This document shows, one piece after another, positions 11,885 through 23,296 of a stretch of 64,000 nt of DNA. Within the stretch, counting starts at the first letter, position 1, and each line of letters opens with the position of its first letter. The DNA is taken from NCBI GenBank assembly GCA_029204225.1, contig CM055096.1, positions 35,546,139 through 35,610,138 on the forward strand, written 5' to 3'. The stretch is from Diphasiastrum complanatum. Its lineage: Eukaryota; Streptophyta; Lycopodiopsida; Lycopodiales; Lycopodiaceae. The position numbers and the translations under genes are program-made. The notes under the pieces are model-generated. The model searched no databases. It saw nothing but the letters and a program-made list of their open reading frames with translations, and was not told the DNA's origin.

Positions 11885-12263
11885 ACAGACTTGGTTGGAG
11901 CTCGCCCTGAGTCGCAACCCGCACTCCCCTATAGTATTGGTGTGATTCGGCACCGCCCCCCCCTCTTACCAAGCACTTTATCCAAGCTGGTAAAGCACGT
12001 TTTTCTCTCTCTAGGATTTTCTCTTTCTAGAAAGTCATTTTCTCTCTCTAGATTTTATTGGTCCTCAGGCTTCCTTTAATCATGCCTAGATCGTGTGAGG
12101 TGATTTCACATCGATCTGAGCTCTCTGGACTCCGCTAGAACCGATCAAAGATTTTCAGCCATAGGAACTTGGCGCCGAGAGCAGCAGGGGCGCTGCTGCC
12201 GCCGGGGACATAGCTGGCGCCGATGGCTCCGAAAGTAAAGCTTGTAAAGGTAGCTTCACAACA
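11885..12263 (+). repeat. LARD-L LTR, right-hand part, solo fragment
   Basis: It aligns with 17510-17888 and 21031-21440 of the LARD-L LTRs, starting near GACTTGGTTGGAGCTCG and ending at the LTR terminus (TAGCTTCACAACA). The block rich in GGCGCC-like sites (about 12170-12230) is present. The terminus is joined directly to an inverted left-hand LTR piece. Confidence 0.85.
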
Positions 12264-12661
12264 CTTGCTTGGGTGGAAGTTACGTGTTTATGGCTGTCCA
12301 GTCTGGTGTGGCGCCAAGTTGGCTTCCAACGCTCGTGACGAAGCTTTCAATTGGTTAAGTCTGATGTAAGTCAGACCACTTGCTTGGAATGGATGTTACT
12401 CGTTTGTAACGAAGCTTCGAGTTGGTTAAGTTTGATGTATGCCGGGCGGCTTGCTTGGAGGGAAGTCACCTACATCGGGACCCCTGATCTGGCATGGCGC
12501 CAGGTTGGATCTCAATGTTGGTTTCTGAACTTCCAGTTGGTTAGGTCTGATCGTTGTTGGCGAGTTGGTTGCTTGTATGTCAAGTGGGTTTGGATGGCAA
12601 GAGTTGAAGGCTGGGAAGCTAAGTCATGGTTCCCGGCTCCCTTTGGGATGCCTACGCTACA
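12264..12661 (-). repeat. LARD-L LTR, left-hand part, inverted
   Basis: The reverse complement aligns with 16687-17085 and 20218-20620, ending at 12661 with CTACGCTACA, the inverse of the LTR start TGTAGCGCAGG. With the preceding piece it forms a back-to-back product in which both LTR termini are preserved but the middle of the LTR is lost. Confidence 0.85.
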
Positions 12662-12719
12662 GAAGCCCTATAAAACTGGTAAAGTCTACTATCTCTCATA
12701 GAACAATCCATGGGTGGGT

Positions 12720-13173
12720 GTCCTCTTAATGTAGCGAAGAGTTCTCTTTGCAGCTTTCCAATGAGTTTTCCTAGGTGTAGTCATGAATTGACTTACCATG
12801 CTTACGACATAACTTATCTCAGGACAAATAGTTGTTAGATAAACTAGAGAATCAACGAATTAATGAAATAATGTGGCATCAACTAGTGTACTCTCATCAT
12901 GAGTAGATAGTTTTTTACCAACCTCCACAAGTGTAGAAATTGGCTTACTATCACACATCTTGAAGCGTCTTAGAATTTTGTTCACAAATTTTGTTTGAGT
13001 GAGTGCAATACCATCGTGTCTTTGCCAAATTTTACTTCCAAGCAATAGTGAATCAATCCAAGGTCAGTCATATCAAAACCGGAAGATAAATCCTTCCAGC
13101 TGGTTGCACTAATTAGATCCTCATCATTACTTGTAGTTATGAGGTGGTCCAAGATCAACAATAAAAATGACAT
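12720..13173 (-). pseudogene. Ty1/copia RT C-terminal fragment (Copia-E type)
   Basis: The minus strand reads through the end of a copia RT. It runs from LILDHLITTSNDE (the YVDD-loop region, with the catalytic aspartates degraded) through DMTDLGLIHYCL, RRFKMCDSKPISTLVEVGKK and VDATLFH to SMVSQFMTTPRKTHWKAAKR. At least two frameshifts are needed. It is related to the RT at 491-775. No LTR or primer site is attached, so it is an isolated relic. Confidence 0.8.
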
Positions 13174-13437
13174 TCTACACTAGAAATCAAGATATCTTGA
13201 GAAATACACATGAGGTGGACATAGAATCAAAAGATATAAATTCTCCACATGAAATAAGAATACATTGATTATTTTTCACACAGATACTACTATTTATAGT
13301 TGCCAACATGTTGTGAAAGATTCAACTAGTTTCATCACATTTTGCAATATTTTCATATTTGGCATATTGAGGCAAAAACTTGTTTTAGACTTAAAGGTTG
13401 ACTTTTCAAAGTTCATTAGTCTAAATTTCATATGAAG

Positions 13438-13490
13438 ATGACAAGAGGGTGATCTACACGGCCAATGATAGTGAGTGTGCAATCAAAGGG
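13438..13490 (+). pseudogene. Short Copia-A-type post-protease relic
   Basis: About 50 bp encode RVIYTANDSECAIKGI, matching the segment just after the protease in the Copia-A ORF. Neither side continues the homology, so this is a tiny scrap left by deletion. Confidence 0.6.
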
Positions 13491-15476
13491 ATTGCATGAA
13501 GCCTTCATACATATCCTATGAAGCAGTATGGGCTGAGAACCATGAATTCTTGATTTCTAGAAGTCAAAATTGCTACAAACTTGATGGAATTGAAACATAA
13601 GCCTCAACCCATCAATTTATAGGTTTAATATCTTGATGGGATGGTGAAAAGGAATACAAATCATGTTGTAAAAAATCTAGAATGATTCCCTTATGGATTT
13701 AGAGAAATTCACCCCCCAAAATTCACAAAAATTGGTCAATTTTTTACTTCCTACAAATCCAATTGCTGGAATTCTTGGCTCTAACTTCTAGAACAGTTTC
13801 AAAAGACTATTATTCTTCTTTTCCCAGCTTTAATTGATGTTCAACGACCTCTTACCATCCAATTTCATGAAAAAACAAGCAAAAATCATGGATTTTGGCC
13901 CTTTCTAGGTTTCTTCATCATGACATCTTGGAATTTAATGGTAAGAACATTTTTCTAATCTACATGCAATCCAATATGAGTGTTATAACCAACCAATTGA
14001 TCTGAACTTGCTGGATTTTGAATTCTACCATCAATTCTGTGCCAAAATCATGGAAAACAAGCCAAATTTGGCCACAAAAGAGCCTAGAATCCAAATACAT
14101 GGGAAGATCCAACATGCAACCTGAATTTCAGCTACTTCAAAGTGAATTAACTTGATGGAAATTTCAGATCCATAACTAGTTTTGAGTTACACATGCTAAA
14201 ACTTCAAAAAGACAACCAAAATTGATTTCCTAGCATAATTCTCCATAAACCACAATGAATTTAAGAGACATATGGATCATGCAAATTGAAATTGGGAAGA
14301 TCCACCAAATTGCAACCTTGCTCCTCTTCTTGGATGAGAATACTAGTTGATCACCACCAAGCTCCAATGAAAAGCACCACCTCTCCAAACTTGTAAGCCT
14401 TGCTCTGATACCACTATAAGGAAAGCTCCTTAGATCCTGCTTAAAAATCACAAACACAACGATAACACACTATGGAGAAACCACCCAACCAAGTAGAAGC
14501 ATCCAATCAAACTCTAGAAGCTTCACCCTCAAGCCAAGGAACAAGAAGCATGAATGTAGAGTGAGAGTCTAGCAATGAATCCACAACCACAATGAGGAGT
14601 AGGGCGAGTTTGGGCCCAATATATAGAGCCAAAAGCATCATGGGCACATAGCCATGCATAGCCCTAAGTTCCCTATACATAGATTCACCTAGAATAGAGT
14701 CCTAAGCATGGAACAACTATTTATAGAATTGCTATTGATAACTCTACACATGCATACACTGTCTCATACCTTGTCTAAACTCCATTTAGTGTGTTCTGGG
14801 CCTCACAAGGATATTAGTTACTTTTGTGAAGATCAGTAAAATCATATCTTCCTATCTCGAGTTTTGGGACGATGCCTATCTTATTTCCATTGTATACTTT
14901 ATTGTACATAAAGGTATGTGAATTGAGCACATAACCTTCTAGAATAGGTTGAGTTTGAGTTAAATAGATTCAATCTTGATGTCATGCAAAAGTTTAGATT
15001 ATATGCAATGTCATTTAGTGTGCATGCAAGCAACATGAAATCAGTGCATGCAGTAGTTTTCATGATCTACACATGTTTAGGCAATTTTGAGAGGTGACAT
15101 GCAGTACATGCAATATCCATGCATGCAATTTTACATGTGGATCCCTGTTAGTTGAGTTAACTAAGTAAAGTGGACTTTCCATGCAACTCCACTATAGGAA
15201 TTCGAGCCTCTTTGATGTAGGGAAACTTTGGCATGTTTTGCCATATTGTGAATATTGAGATTTTGGTGTTTTGGGCTCATTCTCTCTCTACTTGAGTTTT
15301 ATGTGTTGATTTTCTCTCTCTACCCAAGAGCAGGCTGTTTTTCCCATACTGAGCACTTAGAATTATTTCTGATACTCAATCCTCATAGTAAGAAGTTAGT
15401 TTTTTCAGTTTGATGTATGTCATTGTGCTCTTGCCTTGGATTTTTCAAGTAATCTGTTCTTTGATCAATTGTAATC
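13491..15476. other. Unclassified AT-rich DNA with one primer-site-like motif
   Basis: About 2 kb without recognisable coding domains. At 14402-14413 the plus strand reads GCTCTGATACCA, the exact inverse of a tRNA-Met primer binding site, so a minus-strand LTR element may once have had its 5' LTR to the right. I could not define that LTR or find a partner copy. Confidence 0.4.
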
Positions 15477-15943
15477 TATCAACAAGTGTTAGTTCACTGG
15501 ATAGGCACCTAACTATGCATAGATGCTACTTTTAGTTAGTTCCCTACTTTTTATCTAACTCTACCTCCACTAACACTACTCACACTAACTCTACTCCCCT
15601 AACTAACTTCATCATGATTGTTGGTAAAGGGAAAGGATAGAATAGAGAGAAAGAAGGAGAAGAGAGAAAGAAAGAGATAGAGTTGAGAGGGAGGTTAGAT
15701 CAAAAGCTCAAGATGCATGCTAATGAAGAAACCATAACTATTAAAACAAGAACATAGAAATGGAAACAATTAGAAACACACAACAAAAGCATTAGCATGA
15801 CTGCTTAGCAAATGAGGATGCTTGGCTCTCCAAATTGGTAGAGTTTCTTCCTTCTCATTAAGCATCCAAATAGAGTACAAATGGTGCCTTTTTATAAAAT
15901 TGGAAAGGCCTTTGCCCCAAAATCCTATTGGCTAATATGTACA
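15477..15943. repeat. Dispersed repeat D, copy 1
   Basis: About 467 bp aligns with 49747-50216 (shared TTCACTGGATAGG, AACTATGCATAGATGCTAC, AACTTCATCATGATT, GCAAATGAGGATGCTTG, AATGGTGCCTTTTTATAAAA). A GA-rich tract lies in the middle. Both copies lie beside gypsy gag-like material, so D may be an LTR, but I could not fix TG/CA ends or a primer site. Confidence 0.7.
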
Positions 15944-16195
15944 TTGATCCTATCCATTCATCTTGGACCCAACTTGATCCAAGGGTCCACAAAAAGTACA
16001 TTGAAACTCACAAGATTCATGTGAGTCCCAATTTGGACCCAACTCTAAAAAGGTAATCTCTTAATTTAAAATTGACTTTGGGCCTCAAGTTTTATTTTAC
16101 TTACAAAGGTCCTAAGCCTATTATTCTAGTTACAACTTAGCTTGCATGCTCATTGGGCCATGGGCTTATACGCGCAGGATGCCATGCCCTCGCAA
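15944..16195. other. Spacer after repeat D
   Basis: AT-rich sequence that may continue repeat D, since copy 2 is cut off at the same point by the CACTA remnant. No coding signal. Confidence 0.35.
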
Positions 16196-16686
16196 CACAT
16201 TTTATTGGTAATTTTATTTATTTACAATTCGTCGGGAATACCCCCAACAAGACCCACAGACTGAAGTAGTGCCGCTCCCTCGGCACTCTGCCGATCCAAT
16301 AAAGAGTCTTCTTTGCCCGCCTCTGGTCGCCCGTGACGTCTTCCATAAAATTGAAGGGGTCCAGTTTCTTCAAGTCCTTTGGCGTGTGAAGGGACTTGTG
16401 GACTCCTATCAGCTAGTTCTGGTCGACCCACGCTTGCAATCTGCGCATCCAGGGATCGCCAAGGAAGGCAGTTCGGTAATACACACGAGCGACTGGCAGC
16501 TGATCTTCGACTTTGTCAGAAGCTAGCGCCTTAGGATCAAAGAATATGGGAGGGAGAAAATTGTCCCATTTAGTTTCAATCCCCATTAAATGCTCTAAAT
16601 CCCGGGCGTAAGTGGTTGTCGCGCGGACTGTTGAATCAGGGCAGTTGACTATTTAATGGCAAATATGGTGAGAGCCCTTCTGGCAT
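16196..16686 (-). pseudogene. ORF-U, C-terminal part, of a gypsy-type element
   Basis: This is the downstream continuation (minus strand) of the protein that starts at 22794, separated from it by the 4.75-kb LARD-L insertion. One frame reads as plausible protein (TTYARDLEHLMGIETKWDNF, KVEDQLPVARVYYRTAFLGD, LKKLDPFNFMEDVTGDQRR, ERHYFSLWVLLGVFP), broken by one stop after WVDQN. Base composition is more GC-rich than the surroundings. I do not recognise a domain; a gag or accessory-ORF protein of a Ty3/gypsy TAT-type element is an inference from the integrase located upstream. The homology ends around 16196. Confidence 0.5.
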
Positions 16687-17888
16687 TGTAGCGCAGGCAT
16701 CCCAAAGGGAGCCGGGAACCACGACTTAGCTTCCCAGCCTTCAACTCTTGCCGTCCAAGCCCACTTGACATACAAGCAGCCAACTCGCCAACAACGATCA
16801 GACCTAACCAACTGGAAGTTTACAAACCAACATTGAGATCCAACCTAGCGCCATGCCAGATCGGGGGTCCCGATGTGGGTGACTTCCTTCCAAGCAAGCC
16901 GCCCGACATACATCAAACTTATCCGACTCGAAGCTTTGTTACAAACGAGTAACATCGATTTCAAGCAAGTGGTTTAACTTACATCAGACTTAACTAACTG
17001 AAAGCTTCGTCACAAGCGCTGAAAGCCAACCTGGTGCCACGCTAGACTGGACAGCCATAAACAGGTAACTTCCACCCAAGCAAGCCATCCAACTCAGCCG
17101 ATAGGTTAAAGCCCGTTCAACAAGAGCTTAACCCATTCACGTTCATGCAAGGAACACTTAGAACCACAAGTCGCGACAAATATGGAGACAACCAGTTTCT
17201 GGACCAAATGGTCCCGACAGCATACCGCTGGCACCACGGTCGAATCGTCCCGACGGCATACCGTTGGCGTCCCGGGATACTACCCTCAGCTATGTGCCAA
17301 ATTAATAAGTTTGGAGCGGCCTTACAACTGGCGCTTTTACCTAACATTAAAACCCAGAAGGTAATCAGAGTCAGTTTGAGAAAAATCCCACTTTATTGAT
17401 AACTTTGAGAAGGTTACATTTCAAGTGTGTGACTGACCCTAGTCTCCGAGGCGCTGGCATGCCAAGGCGAGTGCCAAGACAACATTCCAGCAAGGGAGAC
17501 TGAGACTTGGTTGGAGCTCGTCCTGACTCGCAACCCGCACTCCCCTATAGTATTGGTGGGATTTGCCACCTCCCCTCATACCAAGTACTCTACCTAGGCT
17601 GGTAAAGCATGTTTTCTCTCTATAGAATTTTCTCTCTCTAGAATTTATTGATCCCCAGACTTCTTTTAATCATGCCTAGATTGTGTGAGGTGATTGCACA
17701 TCGATCTGAGCTCTCTGGACTTTTCTAGAACCGATCAAAGATTTTCAGCCATAGGAACTTGGTGCTGGCTGGATTTTGGTCACAGTGGCGCCGATGGCGC
17801 CGGGAGCAGCAGGGGCGCTACTGGCGCCGGGGACAATGCTGGCGCCAGTGGCGCTGGAAGTAAAGCTTGTAAAGGTAGCTTTACAACA
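16687..17888 (-). repeat. 3' LTR of LARD-L
   Basis: On the minus strand it runs TGTTGTAAAGC...CCTGCGCTACA. It holds degenerate repeats around CCAAGCAAG (about 16890-17090), two near-identical GTCCCGAC.GCATACCG units (17211-17270) and a cluster of GGCGCC-like palindromes (about 17790-17850). Confidence 0.9.
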
Positions 17889-17903
17889 TCCATCCCACCT
17901 TTA
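17889..17903 (-). other. Polypurine tract of LARD-L
   Basis: The minus strand reads AAAGGTGGGATGGA immediately before the 3' LTR, the expected place for plus-strand DNA priming. Confidence 0.7.
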
Positions 17904-20203
17904 TAAAATCTGATGTCCTCATCAGATGTCAGATTAAAATAAAGGTGTCTCCCAATTAAAATAACTATACATTTAAGCTACTTGGCACAGTTCTCGATTT
18001 ATTGGCCACTTTTTATTAACATTGAAGCTGGCAGACCACAAGTTGGAGGCTCAGCTCTTTGTACTGAAAAATTACATAACTTGAAAATATCTCTTTGTCT
18101 GGAAAAAGCGTAGATTTTATATCGCTTACGTAAAACCCAAGAACCTTATTAACTGGTGACAGACGCCTTTCTATGAAATGTTCGCTCCTGTCACTTCTGA
18201 CTTTTTGATGTTGGAACTCCTTTGAGCTCCTGATTTGTCCTTGATGCACTTTGTGTTGATCTCCTTGAGCTCCAGATTTGATCAGTTCCGCACAGGTATC
18301 AAGGCCAAAGGATTTATCGTTCGATTGTCCACTTTATGGTCCACTTCGTGCCTTGTTGCTTTTGCGTCTGAATTTCTCTCCTTGTCCCAGCCTGATCTTG
18401 ATACTTTGCCTTCTTGGCTCTTTAAGGTAGGCAAAGATTGAGTACTCCACAATGCACCTCTCACTTAGCTTGAAGTAGCTCTTTGAATCAGCCCAAATGT
18501 AACCATTGACCTCGTGGAGAGCCAAAGGGTCACACCAGTTTGATCCGCATACGAACTATCTCTTCGCGTTCGTTTGAAGCGCCATGTCCGTCCCACAAAA
18601 CTTGACTTTCACAATTCCATCACTGGTCAGTTGCCTCACAGTCAAAACAAGAAGTGTACATCTAGCTTGGCTTCAAGTAGCTCTCTTTGAATCAGACACA
18701 TGCACCCAAAGTTTGCACTAGTCCGATCTCAACACGAACTATCCCTTAGCGTCCATTCAAAGTACCAAGTCTCTCATGCAAGACTCAACTTTCACAGTTC
18801 CTTCATTGATCAGCTGCCTTACACGTAACACAAGTCAGCGTATTCCTTATGTCTCCTCATCATTGCTGGTCCAGAGAAAGCCTATAACAACTTTCCCTTC
18901 CACAACAAAAACTTGTCAACTTATTAGGTCCAAAGTTCGCTAGTCTCCTCGTATGAGTATAGCTAGGTCACCTTGAATTTGCCCACGTTTTGATCAACTT
19001 TCATTCAAACTTTGCCCCAAGAGACAAGTGTGTGTGATAGTTCTCGTCCACTTATAAAAACAGTTCATCGGACTTAGAGTAGAGTTCTCAGGCAAAAAGC
19101 CTTTCCAACACTTTGCTTCCCATCTGCTAGGATTATGGCTCGATCCAACTTGTTGCCAATCTCTGAAGAGGATCCTAGTTTTTCCCCTTTGAGGAAAAAC
19201 CCAACTGATAGTGGATATCACCCATGCTCAGTGAGTTTCAGTTCCAAAGGTGGCCGTCCCAAATGAAGACCAACTGCTCCATAGAAGATCTCCTCTGAAA
19301 TTGCCCTTTCCAACTTTTGACTTTCTGCTTGCGCCTTGGTGGGCGTTGTCGCAAATGAAGCTAACCCAAGAAACAGGCTAGCCATCCATCCTTTGCAAAC
19401 ATCGAGTCATTTTGTTGTCGTTCACATGCGAGTACTTGAACTGCGAATCCGCCCCACAGATTCTGTAGTCCTCTTTGTTCGATGGTGTCAACCTTCAAAA
19501 GAAAGGTTCCTTCTCGAGCAATCAGCTCCTTGTATCACAAGAAATCATGCAAACCAGACAAACCACAAGTACTAAGACTCACCACGAATACATACAAGCA
19601 AGACACTCAGGCAGATTTACTAACAGGTAACAAAGACAAGGTCCCCCTTTGAGATACTCCTGCCAAAGGACCTTTCCCTGGCCACGCCCATACAGATCGA
19701 TCACAGAATTAGCCAACAGAGAACACCCCTCCAAGTACCCGTGCTTTCACCATTAAGCAGCACATTGCCCCAGTCACGCCCCACCACTTTTTGGTCGATA
19801 GCCCTTATAGCTAAACGATCGGCAACTATCCCGCACCGGCAGCTAACCACCCATGCTTTACACCCGAATTTGAGCAGCATCTATGTATCAATGGTTAATC
19901 CATATAGTTTGAATATGTCGCCCCGCACCCCACAAGGCACAGACCATGCTTACACCAATCTAATGGCAGCACACTGCCTCATCTGTCCTACGTGTAGAAA
20001 GCGCTAGGCCCAAACCGCGAGAACTGACCGTGCTTACACCTCAAGGGTAGCACCTTGACTCATTAAGTCCCTGTTTTGCGGACCATCCCGATCGTGGACG
20101 CAGCCGTGCTTACACTGTGGGCATCACCTTGCACAACAGTTGTCCTGATAAACCCCAAACAGTGGCCATTTCCGCGAGATCCGCATAGATGACCGGCCAG
20201 TCG
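17904..20203 (-). other. Non-coding interior of LARD-L
   Basis: No retroviral domain is found on either strand; the ORFs present are short (under 90 codons) and unlike any family I know. Near the primer site the motif GTGTAAGCAYGG (minus strand) recurs at 19850-19865, 19941-19957, 20026-20040 and 20102-20120, spaced about 80-90 bp. Confidence 0.7.
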
Positions 20204-20215
20204 GCTCTGATACCA
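20204..20215 (-). other. tRNA-Met primer binding site of LARD-L
   Basis: GCTCTGATACCA on the plus strand is the inverse of TGGTATCAGAGC, two bases from the 5' LTR. It orients the element. Confidence 0.92.
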
Positions 20216-20217
20216 CA

Positions 20218-21440
20218 TGTAGCGCAGGCATCCCAAAGGGAGTCGGGAACCACGACTTAGCTTCCCAGCCTTTAACTCTTGCCATCCAAACCCACTTGAC
20301 ATACAAGCAGCCAACTCGCCAACAACGATCAGACTTAACCAACTGGAAGTTCAGAAACCAACATTGAGATCCAACCTGGCGCCATGCCAGATTAGGGGGC
20401 CCGATGTAGGTGACTTCCTTCCAAGCAAGCCGCCCGAATACATCAAACTTAACCAACTCGAAGCTTCACTACAAATGAGTAACATCCATTCCAAGCAAAT
20501 GGTCTGACTTACATCAGACTTAACCAACTGAAAGCTTCGTCACGAGCGCTAGAAGCCAACCTGGCGCCACGCCAGACTGGACAGCCATAAATAGATAACT
20601 TCCACCCAAGCAAACCATCCAACTCAGCCGACAGGTTAGAGCCCGTTTCCCAAGAGCTTAACCCATTCACGTTCATGCAAGGAACACTCAGAATCACAAG
20701 TCGCGACATATATGGAGACAACCAGTTCCTGGACCAAATGGTCCCGACAGCATACCACTGGCGCCACGAACGGAATGGTCCCGACGGCATACCACTGGCA
20801 TCCCGGGATACGACCCTCGACTATGTGCCAAATTAAAAAGTTTGAAGCGGCCTTACAACTGGCGCTTTTACCAAACACTGAAACCCAGAAGGTAATCAGA
20901 GTCAGTTTGAGAAAAATCCCACTTTATTGATAAATCTGAGAAGGTTACATTTCAAGTGTGTGACCGACCCTAGTCTTCGTGGCGCTGGCATGCCAAGACG
21001 AGTGCCAGGACAACATTCCAGCAAGAGAGAGTGAGACTTGGTTGGAGCTCGTCTTGAGTCGCAACCCGCACTCCCCTATAATATTGGTGGGATTCGCCAC
21101 CTCCCCTCATACCAAGTACTCTACCCAGGCTGGTAAAGCATGTTTTCTCTCTCTAGGATTTTCTCTCTCTAGAAAGTAATTTTCTCTCTCTAGAATTTAT
21201 TGATCTCCAGACTTCCTTTAATCATGCCTAGATCGTGTGAGGTGATTGCACATCGATCTGAGCTCTCTGGACTTCGCTAGAACCGATCAAAGATTTTCAG
21301 CCATAGGAACTTGGCGCCGGCTGGATTCTGGTCACAGTGGCGCCGGTGGCGCCGGGAGCAGCAGGGGCGCTGCTGGTGCCAGGGACAATGCTGGCGCCAG
21401 TGGCACCGGAAGTAAAGCTTGTAAGAGTAGCTTTACAACA
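20218..21440 (-). repeat. 5' LTR of LARD-L
   Basis: This copy aligns throughout with 16687-17888, with scattered substitutions and small indels (1223 versus 1202 bp), so the insertion is not recent. It ends TTTACAACA and is followed by the GGCAT duplication. Confidence 0.9.
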
Positions 21441-22794
21441 GGCATCTACATCCGTATCCCAACCGTGCTCTGATGGAATTTTTGGCCAATTGAAATTTTG
21501 AATTGTGATCTTGTCCAGAGCGATGCCACATTCCGCCCATTTGGATCGTCGTGTGCATGGCAGGAAGTGCACGTTCACCCGTAGTTGTTGCGGACTTGTC
21601 ACATAGGTCCTGATGGCCGCAGGCTCTCTTTCAAAAAGCTGTTGATGCCACTCTTGTTGTGGTTGGAGGGCGGGTAATGCTTGCAGCTCCTTGCCCTTTA
21701 TTGTCTAAGCTGAAAACGATATCTGCCAGTCGCCTTTTGATGACTCGTGGGGATACTTTGCTAGGAATTCGTTTACTTTCTCCTCCACGGACTTTGGTCT
21801 TTGGGAGGTCCGGCTAGTAGATATGGTGCGAACCTCTGGATGATGAGGCCTGTCCTTCCTCTTGGCTTTGGCTTGGACCTGCGTCTTGGCCTTGGTCTCG
21901 CGTCTATCTACTGGTCCTTGGTCTTGGCCTTCAGACGCCGGTTTGCCCAAATGAGAGGATGGGTGGAGCTGAGGAGAACTGCAGACTGGTGTGGAGCATG
22001 GAAGGCGAGGATGGAGCAGAAATGGTCTGGCGTGGGGTTGAAAAGTTGATGACTTGCATCCACACCAGAGTGTCCGGAGACAACTGAGAATCATAGGGAC
22101 TAAACTGGAGAGGAGCGACAGTGGCGACAAGAGCGATGGAAGATGCGATGGTGATGGAAGGGATAGTGCGTAATGGAGCAAAAATGGAAGTGGTTTCAAC
22201 AGAGAAAACGGAAATGGAAATAGAAATAGTTGTGGATGGAACAAAAAGAGGGGTAGTGACATCGAAGACATGAGGGGGAGGTTGCACGGAAGAAGAAGTG
22301 GTGGTGGTTGATGGAGTGGTTAGTGCAGTGTTCAACAGATGCGCAGCCGCTTGAATGACAAGTTCTGTGATAGCATTTATCAGGTAACCGTTGTTAGTCT
22401 GGATTGGAATTTCTTGTGCAGTTTGGATGACGAAAGGTTTGATCAGATTTTTTGCCTGACGATGGGAGATGGGCTGACGGTCACCAGACATAATGCCAAC
22501 GGTGACCATCGAGTTTGCATTAATCCTGACCTTGTATGTGGTACCTTGGTATAGGAAGTAGAAGCGTGACTTTGATGCGTCCCAGGTGGTGTGAGCGTGA
22601 AGGACGAGGCCCATGTTAATCTTAGAATGGAAGAGCGCCGGAAAAAAACCCATTGTCTCAAGAAGTGGGCCGGTTGTCTGAAGCCATGGTTGAATTAGAG
22701 CATTAGAGGGTAAGGGCCAAATCTATGTGGCTGAGGGGATTTCACGTTGGATCACTTGCTTGGTGCCAGAGTCTTCATAGGATGAGGAGGCCAT
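21441..22794 (-). pseudogene. ORF-U, N-terminal part: uncharacterised protein of a gypsy-type element
   Basis: It starts at ATG 22794 (MASSSYEDSGTKQ). A TAG follows at codon 24, then the same frame is open from about 22722 (M at 22653) for some 240 codons. The central stretch contains YKVRINANSMVTVGI, NGYLINAITELVIQAAAHLL and a Ser/Thr/Pro-rich linker. A frameshift leads to a Lys/Arg-rich stretch (KAKTQVQAKAKRKDR) and KVNEFLAKYPHESSKGDW. The protein then reads to DTDVDA, where LARD-L interrupts it, and resumes at 16686. It is homologous in part to 40435-41635 (GYRIETINDEQLQAACAYL). No known domain is recognised. In both places it lies about 0.95 kb downstream of a gypsy integrase. Confidence 0.55.
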
Positions 22795-23284
22795 GTTAGT
22801 AGTGATAGTTAAAGGGTGAAAAAGTAGGAAAAATGGTGGAAAAGGTTAAAAGATGTGGAAACGACAAGAACTATGAATAACGAGTGTCGAATGGTAAGAA
22901 CTAAAGTTCAGAGAGCAGATCTTGGCTTAAGATGTGTAGATGATAGCTTGTAAAAAGTTTGGTCGCAGTCAGAAAACTTGGAAATTTCAGTGAAAATTTG
23001 AGCAAATGTGACAAATGACTTGAATTCAGCCCTTATATAGCGGAATTTAGAGTGCGTATTAGGTGAAATCCACTTTCCCTTGTTCAGTTCAACCCAAATT
23101 TTGGCAGGGACCTTCTTCACAAACTTCTAAGACCTCAGAGAAGTCTACGAGAGTTCAAAAGGTGATTTGACTGCCCTGCAAAGGTTTTGCGAGGGTTCGA
23201 CTCTCGCAGGAGGTGATCTCTTGCACAACATGTTCTTGTGATTGGATTTTCAAGATCAGACCATATAGGCAGGCTAATATCACT
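22795..23284 (-). other. Leader-like region upstream of ORF-U
   Basis: About 490 bp of non-coding DNA between ORF-U and a degenerate primer-site-like motif. Short related tracts (CTGCAAAGGTT) occur near 23178 and 23337. Confidence 0.4.
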
Positions 23285-23296
23285 GCTCTGATTCCA
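23285..23296 (-). other. Primer-binding-site-like motif (one mismatch)
   Basis: GCTCTGATTCCA is the inverse of TGGAATCAGAGC, one base from the tRNA-Met site. If real, the LTR would lie to the right (about 23297-23759) between it and the integrase relic. Weak on its own. Confidence 0.4.

Larger units (their letters stand above)
16687..21440 (-). mobile_element. LARD-L: non-autonomous, non-coding LTR retrotransposon
   Basis: This 4754-bp element has two LTRs (1202 and 1223 bp) and a 2.33-kb internal region, flanked by a perfect 5-bp target duplication GGCAT (16682-16686 and 21441-21445). The primer binding site (20204-20215, inverse of TGGTATCAGAGC) next to the right LTR and a purine tract (inverse of 17889-17903) next to the left LTR set minus-strand orientation. 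No gag, protease, RT or integrase motif is visible in any frame of the interior, which fits a large retrotransposon derivative mobilised in trans. It is distinctly more GC-rich than its neighbours and sits inside ORF-U. Confidence 0.92.

Noticed and set aside
14402-14413. Complete LTR element based on the primer-site motif
   Set aside because: The 12-base match is perfect, but no LTR pair, ends or coding interior could be found, so only the motif is mentioned.
16222-16431. 69-codon ORF MGRPELADRSPQV
   Set aside because: It is an alternative frame of the ORF-U C-terminal part; another frame gives a more protein-like sequence.
19741-20007. 88-codon ORF in the LARD-L interior
   Set aside because: It overlaps the spaced leader motifs, has no homologue I recognise and no domain.
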